From the NCBI RefSeq assembly GCF_003323735.1, contig NZ_QOIM01000026.1:62001-126000 (forward strand): DNA of 64,000 nucleotides. Reading direction: 5' to 3'. The DNA comes from Streptomyces reniochalinae (lineage in GTDB: Bacteria; Actinomycetota; Actinomycetes; Streptomycetales; Streptomycetaceae). This document shows, piece by piece, positions 61,195 through 64,000 of the stretch (position 1 is its first letter; each line of letters begins with the position of its first letter). The position numbers and the translations under genes are program-made. A model generated the notes under the pieces. The model saw only the letters and a list, made by a program, of their open reading frames with translations. It was not told where the DNA came from and made no database searches.

Positions 61195-61473
61195 GTCCTC
61201 CATCCTCGCATTGGCCTGAACCGTGACGCCGCCCGGGAAAACCCGTTGCCATTCCGCGAGTGACCGGATGAGATCGGCGGACACCCGCCGGGCCCCCGTC
61301 GCCCGGCCCGCACGGGTGCGTCCCGCATGCCCGCTCGCCGCATTCGCTCCGCACGTCTGTCCGCCGGCCGACCACGGCCTCTCCTGACCCGGCTCCCACG
61401 GACCCCGACACGTCGCAGCGCGCCTCGCCTCCCGCACCCGGCCGCCCGCGCTTGCGCAACCGTTTGGAACGTC

Positions 61474-63621
61474 ATGCAGATTCGCGACCTCCCCTACTCC
61501 GACCCCGGCGACCCGGACGTCAGGTCGGGCTTCCGGCTGCTCGTGTGGCTGGGCCGCCGCCAGCTCGGCGGCCAGCTCAAGGCGTTGGGCTGGGGCGTGC
61601 TGCACCTCGCCTCCATCGCGTCCTTCCCCGCCGTCGCCGGCTTGGCCGTGAACGCCGTCGTGGACCGCTCGGGTGCCGGACTCACCCGGGCCGGAGCGGC
61701 GATGCTGGCCCTCACCCTGGCCGTGACAGTCGGCGACACGATGCTGCATCGGGTCGCCGTCACCAACTGGATCACCGCCGCCGCACGCATCCAGCAGCTG
61801 CTCGCCCGCCGCACCGCCGCCCTGGGCTCCACGCTCACCCGCCGCGTCGCGGCCGGCGAAGTGGTCGCGGTTTCGACAGGAGACATCGAGCGCATCGGCT
61901 GGTGCGTCGAAGCGGTCTCCCGCTTCAGCGCCGCCCTGCTGACCACGCTGGGCGTCTGCGCGGCCCTGGTGGTCTACCAGCCGCAGCTGGGGCTCCTCGC
62001 CTGCGCCGGCATGGTCGCTCTGGCACTGACCGTGCTGCCACTCCTCCCCCGGGCGACCCGGCGGGCCGACGCGCAACGCGAGAAGGCCGGACGCGCGACC
62101 GAACTCGCCGCCGACACCGTCGCCGGTCTGCGCGTCCTGCGCGGCATCGGGGGTGAGGAACTCTTCCTCGCCCGCTACCGCCGAGCGTCACAGGAGGTAC
62201 GGCGGGCTGCCGTGCGGACGGCACGCATGTGGTCGTTCATCGAGGCCCTCCAAGTCGCCCTGCCCGGACTGCTGCTGATCGCGGTGGTGTGGTACGGCGC
62301 CGGGCTGGCGGTGGACGGCCGTATCGCCGTAGGCGAGCTGGTCATGGTGTACGGAGCCATCAGCTTTCTCCTCATGCCGCTCCAGCTCTTCGGCGAGTTC
62401 GCGATGTCGTACTCCTTCTCGCGCCCTTCGGCCGCCCGCGCGGCACGCGTCCTGGCACTGCGGCGGTCGGCCGGTGAGGACAGCTGCGCGAGCCGCCGAG
62501 ACGAGCGCGGGAGCCACCGGAGCGGCGAGTACGCGGCCTCTGATCTCCCGGCCGGCCGCACAAACGGCTCGGAGGGACTGTACGACCCGGTCACCGGGCT
62601 GCACGCGCCGCCCGGGATGCTCACCGCCGTGGTCTGCGGCGACCCGGACGCGGCCGGACACCTCGCGGAGCGGCTGGGCGGACACCCGGCGTCCATGGCC
62701 GGGGGCCGCAGCGACGGGAACGAGGGAGAACAGCAGCCGACCGGCACGTCCGTCTCACCCGGCTCCGTCCCACTCCGCTCCCTCCCGCTCGACTCCGTGC
62801 TGCTCGACGGCGCACCGCTGGACGGCATGACGCTTGAGCAGGCGCGCACCGCCGTCCTCGTCCAGGACAAGGACCCGGTACTGCTCTCGGGGACTCTCAC
62901 CGACCTCTTCGACGTGCCGGCCTCCGGCGCGGTGACTCCCGCCAGGGCCCTGGCTGCCGCCCAGTGCGGCGACGTGCTGGAAGCCCTGATCCAGGGCAGC
63001 CCGGACGCGGAGGGCGACGCGATGCGGGCCCGGATCACCGAGCGAGGGCGTTCGCTGTCGGGAGGCCAGCGGCAGCGGCTCGCCCTCGCCCGCTCGCTGC
63101 TGACCGACCCGCGCGTACTGGTTCTCGACGAACCCACGTCGGCCGTCGACTCGCACACCGAGGCACGGATCGCCCGGGAGCTCGGACGGCTCAGGTCCGG
63201 TCGGACGACCGTGGTCCTCTCCTCCAGCCCACTGCTGCTCGACCGCGCCGACCGCGTCGTCTTCCTGCACGAAGACAAAGCCGCCGCGAGCGGAACGCAC
63301 CGCGACCTCCTGCGCACCCACGCCGCGTACCGAGCCGTCGTCAGTCGCGAACCGGATGATCCCGGCTCCGAAGGCCCCCGGCCCTTCCGGGCACACGCTG
63401 CGGCGGCGAACGGCGCTTCGCCGCGCAGCAGCGAAACGACCGAGGACGGCACGTCAACCGAGGACGGCACGTCAGCTGCGGACACCGCAGCAGCCAGGAA
63501 GGCCACGCCGGCGGGAAACACCGCGTCAGCGGGGAGCAGCGCGTCGGCGAGGAATGACACGTCGGCGAGGAGCAGCGCGTCATCGGGGCGCGTCCACAGC
63601 GAGGAGGTCGAGTCCGCGTGA
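61474..63621 (+). CDS. ABC exporter subunit with degenerate Walker A
   Basis: This half-transporter has 715 residues with a six-helix membrane domain (about residues 20-310) and an ATPase domain. The place of Walker A reads CGDPDAAGH (about 388-396) instead of GxxGxGKST, so its own ATP site is crippled. Signature LSGGQRQRLALAR (about 528-540), Walker B VLVLDEPTSAVD and the following loops are intact. A 60-residue Ser/Thr/Ala-rich tail with an 18-bp direct repeat closes it. The next gene overlaps by four bases and encodes the partner half. This is the usual layout of heterodimeric exporters. ATG 61474 lacks a strong ribosome site. Confidence 0.82.
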   Translation: MQIRDLPYSDPGDPDVRSGFRLLVWLGRRQLGGQLKALGWGVLHLASIASFPAVAGLAVNAVVDRSGAGLTRAGAAMLALTLAVTVGDTMLHRVAVTNWITAAARIQQLLARRTAALGSTLTRRVAAGEVVAVSTGDIERIGWCVEAVSRFSAALLTTLGVCAALVVYQPQLGLLACAGMVALALTVLPLLPRATRRADAQREKAGRATELAADTVAGLRVLRGIGGEELFLARYRRASQEVRRAAVRTARMWSFIEALQVALPGLLLIAVVWYGAGLAVDGRIAVGELVMVYGAISFLLMPLQLFGEFAMSYSFSRPSAARAARVLALRRSAGEDSCASRRDERGSHRSGEYAASDLPAGRTNGSEGLYDPVTGLHAPPGMLTAVVCGDPDAAGHLAERLGGHPASMAGGRSDGNEGEQQPTGTSVSPGSVPLRSLPLDSVLLDGAPLDGMTLEQARTAVLVQDKDPVLLSGTLTDLFDVPASGAVTPARALAAAQCGDVLEALIQGSPDAEGDAMRARITERGRSLSGGQRQRLALARSLLTDPRVLVLDEPTSAVDSHTEARIARELGRLRSGRTTVVLSSSPLLLDRADRVVFLHEDKAAASGTHRDLLRTHAAYRAVVSREPDDPGSEGPRPFRAHAAAANGASPRSSETTEDGTSTEDGTSAADTAAARKATPAGNTASAGSSASARNDTSARSSASSGRVHSEEVESA
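63441..63476. repeat. Two 18-bp tandem repeats in the exporter tail
   Basis: CGAGGACGGCACGTCAAC (63441-63458) is followed at once by a copy differing only near its end (63459-63476). In frame they encode EDGTST/EDGTSA. The unit is part of a longer disordered tail. Confidence 0.65.
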
Positions 63622-64000
63622 GCGTCCGGAGCACCGCGACGCAGGGGGCGGCCGTGCCGGCCTCCGCATCGCCGCACAGCCGATGGTTCGGGGTGCCCGC
63701 CCCCGCGTACGACCCGTCGGCGCCCGAGGACGTCACCATCCTGCCTGTCGGGTCTCCCGCGACGGTGCGGTCCTATGTGCGCGCGTTGCTGCGGCGTCAC
63801 CGCCGCGCCTTCGTCCTGCTCGTCACGGTCAACAGCATCGCCGTCATCGCCTCGATGGCCGGGCCGCATCTGCTCGGCGGGGTGGTCGACGACGTGGCCG
63901 CCCATGAGCGCCAACTGCACCTGGTCCGCGTCACTGTCCTGTTCGCCGTCGCGCTCGTGGTGCAGACCGTCTTCACCCAGCAGGTACGGCTGCGGGGCGC
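63618..64000 (+). CDS. Second ABC exporter subunit, 5' part only
   Basis: GTG 63618 overlaps the stop of the previous gene as GTGA and opens a frame that runs off the window (127 codons seen). After a 50-residue N-terminal tail (APAYDPSAPEDVTILPVGS) the first membrane helix begins at RAFVLLVTVNSIAVIASMAG, followed by PHLLGGVVDD and the next helix with LHLVRVTVLFAVALVVQTVF. This matches the membrane domain of ABC exporters. The ATPase domain must lie beyond the window and is expected to have an intact Walker A, complementing the degenerate partner. Confidence 0.8.
   Translation, partial: MSVRSTATQGAAVPASASPHSRWFGVPAPAYDPSAPEDVTILPVGSPATVRSYVRALLRRHRRAFVLLVTVNSIAVIASMAGPHLLGGVVDDVAAHERQLHLVRVTVLFAVALVVQTVFTQQVRLRG

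Overview
This is a 64 kb stretch of a very GC-rich actinobacterial chromosome. Dense coding, strong G/C bias at third codon positions, frequent GTG/TTG starts, ATGA/GTGA gene overlaps and several predicted leaderless transcripts all point that way. The gene content is that of a Streptomyces or close relative: a chitosan-oligosaccharide (csn) operon, the 2-methylisoborneol odorant pair, and DUF574, DUF5134 and DUF6214 proteins. I see no rRNA, tRNA, CRISPR array, insertion sequence or phage block, so it reads as ordinary chromosome. The only clearly broken gene is a LuxR-type fragment near 25.7 kb.

Layout. 0.3-7.3 kb: ROK repressor, sugar-binding lipoprotein, two permeases, GH4 glycosidase and BadF-type sugar kinase. 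The order matches the csnR-K glucosamine-oligosaccharide operon, with a perfect 15-bp palindrome before the repressor. 7.4-16.3 kb: small and hypothetical proteins, a sigma-like fragment, a DUF5134/M56 peptidase pair, a PAP2 phosphatase, a DUF574 methyltransferase and a TetR gene behind a cluster of inverted repeats. 16.5-24.8 kb: beta-propeller protein, uracil-DNA glycosylase overlapping a second BadF-type kinase, CbiX-like protein, lactonase with a DasR-like site, and a CocE esterase divergent from its TetR. 24.8-31.0 kb: deaminase, LuxR remnant, and an acyl-CoA operon (enoyl-CoA hydratase, AMP-dependent ligase, MHS transporter) divergent from a LysR gene.

31.1-36.1 kb: HAD phosphatase, then a three-gene module (unknown protein, MoxR AAA+ ATPase, DUF2201/vWA protein). 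This is the best candidate for a poorly described system. 36.3-38.7 kb: GPP methyltransferase and 2-methylisoborneol synthase without an adjacent encapsulin-type shell gene. 39-42.5 kb: DNA glycosylase-like protein, beta family protein, YjbQ and a flavin monooxygenase. 42.8-46.0 kb: lutABC for L-lactate oxidation. 46.1-53.9 kb: membrane protein, ABC ATPase, questin oxidase-like protein, macrodomain protein, NamZ-like muramidase, and an ABC exporter divergent from a MarR gene.

54.1-64.0 kb: D-lactate dehydrogenase-like FAD/Fe-S protein, secreted alpha-amylase divergent from a Tat-exported GH109 protein, an L,D-transpeptidase lipoprotein, and a heterodimeric ABC exporter whose second half runs off the window.

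The recurring theme is uptake and breakdown of amino sugars, glucans, cell-wall sugars and lactate. Most regulators sit divergently to their likely targets, with recognisable dyad operators between them. Convergent genes are usually separated by GC-rich hairpins without U-tracts.
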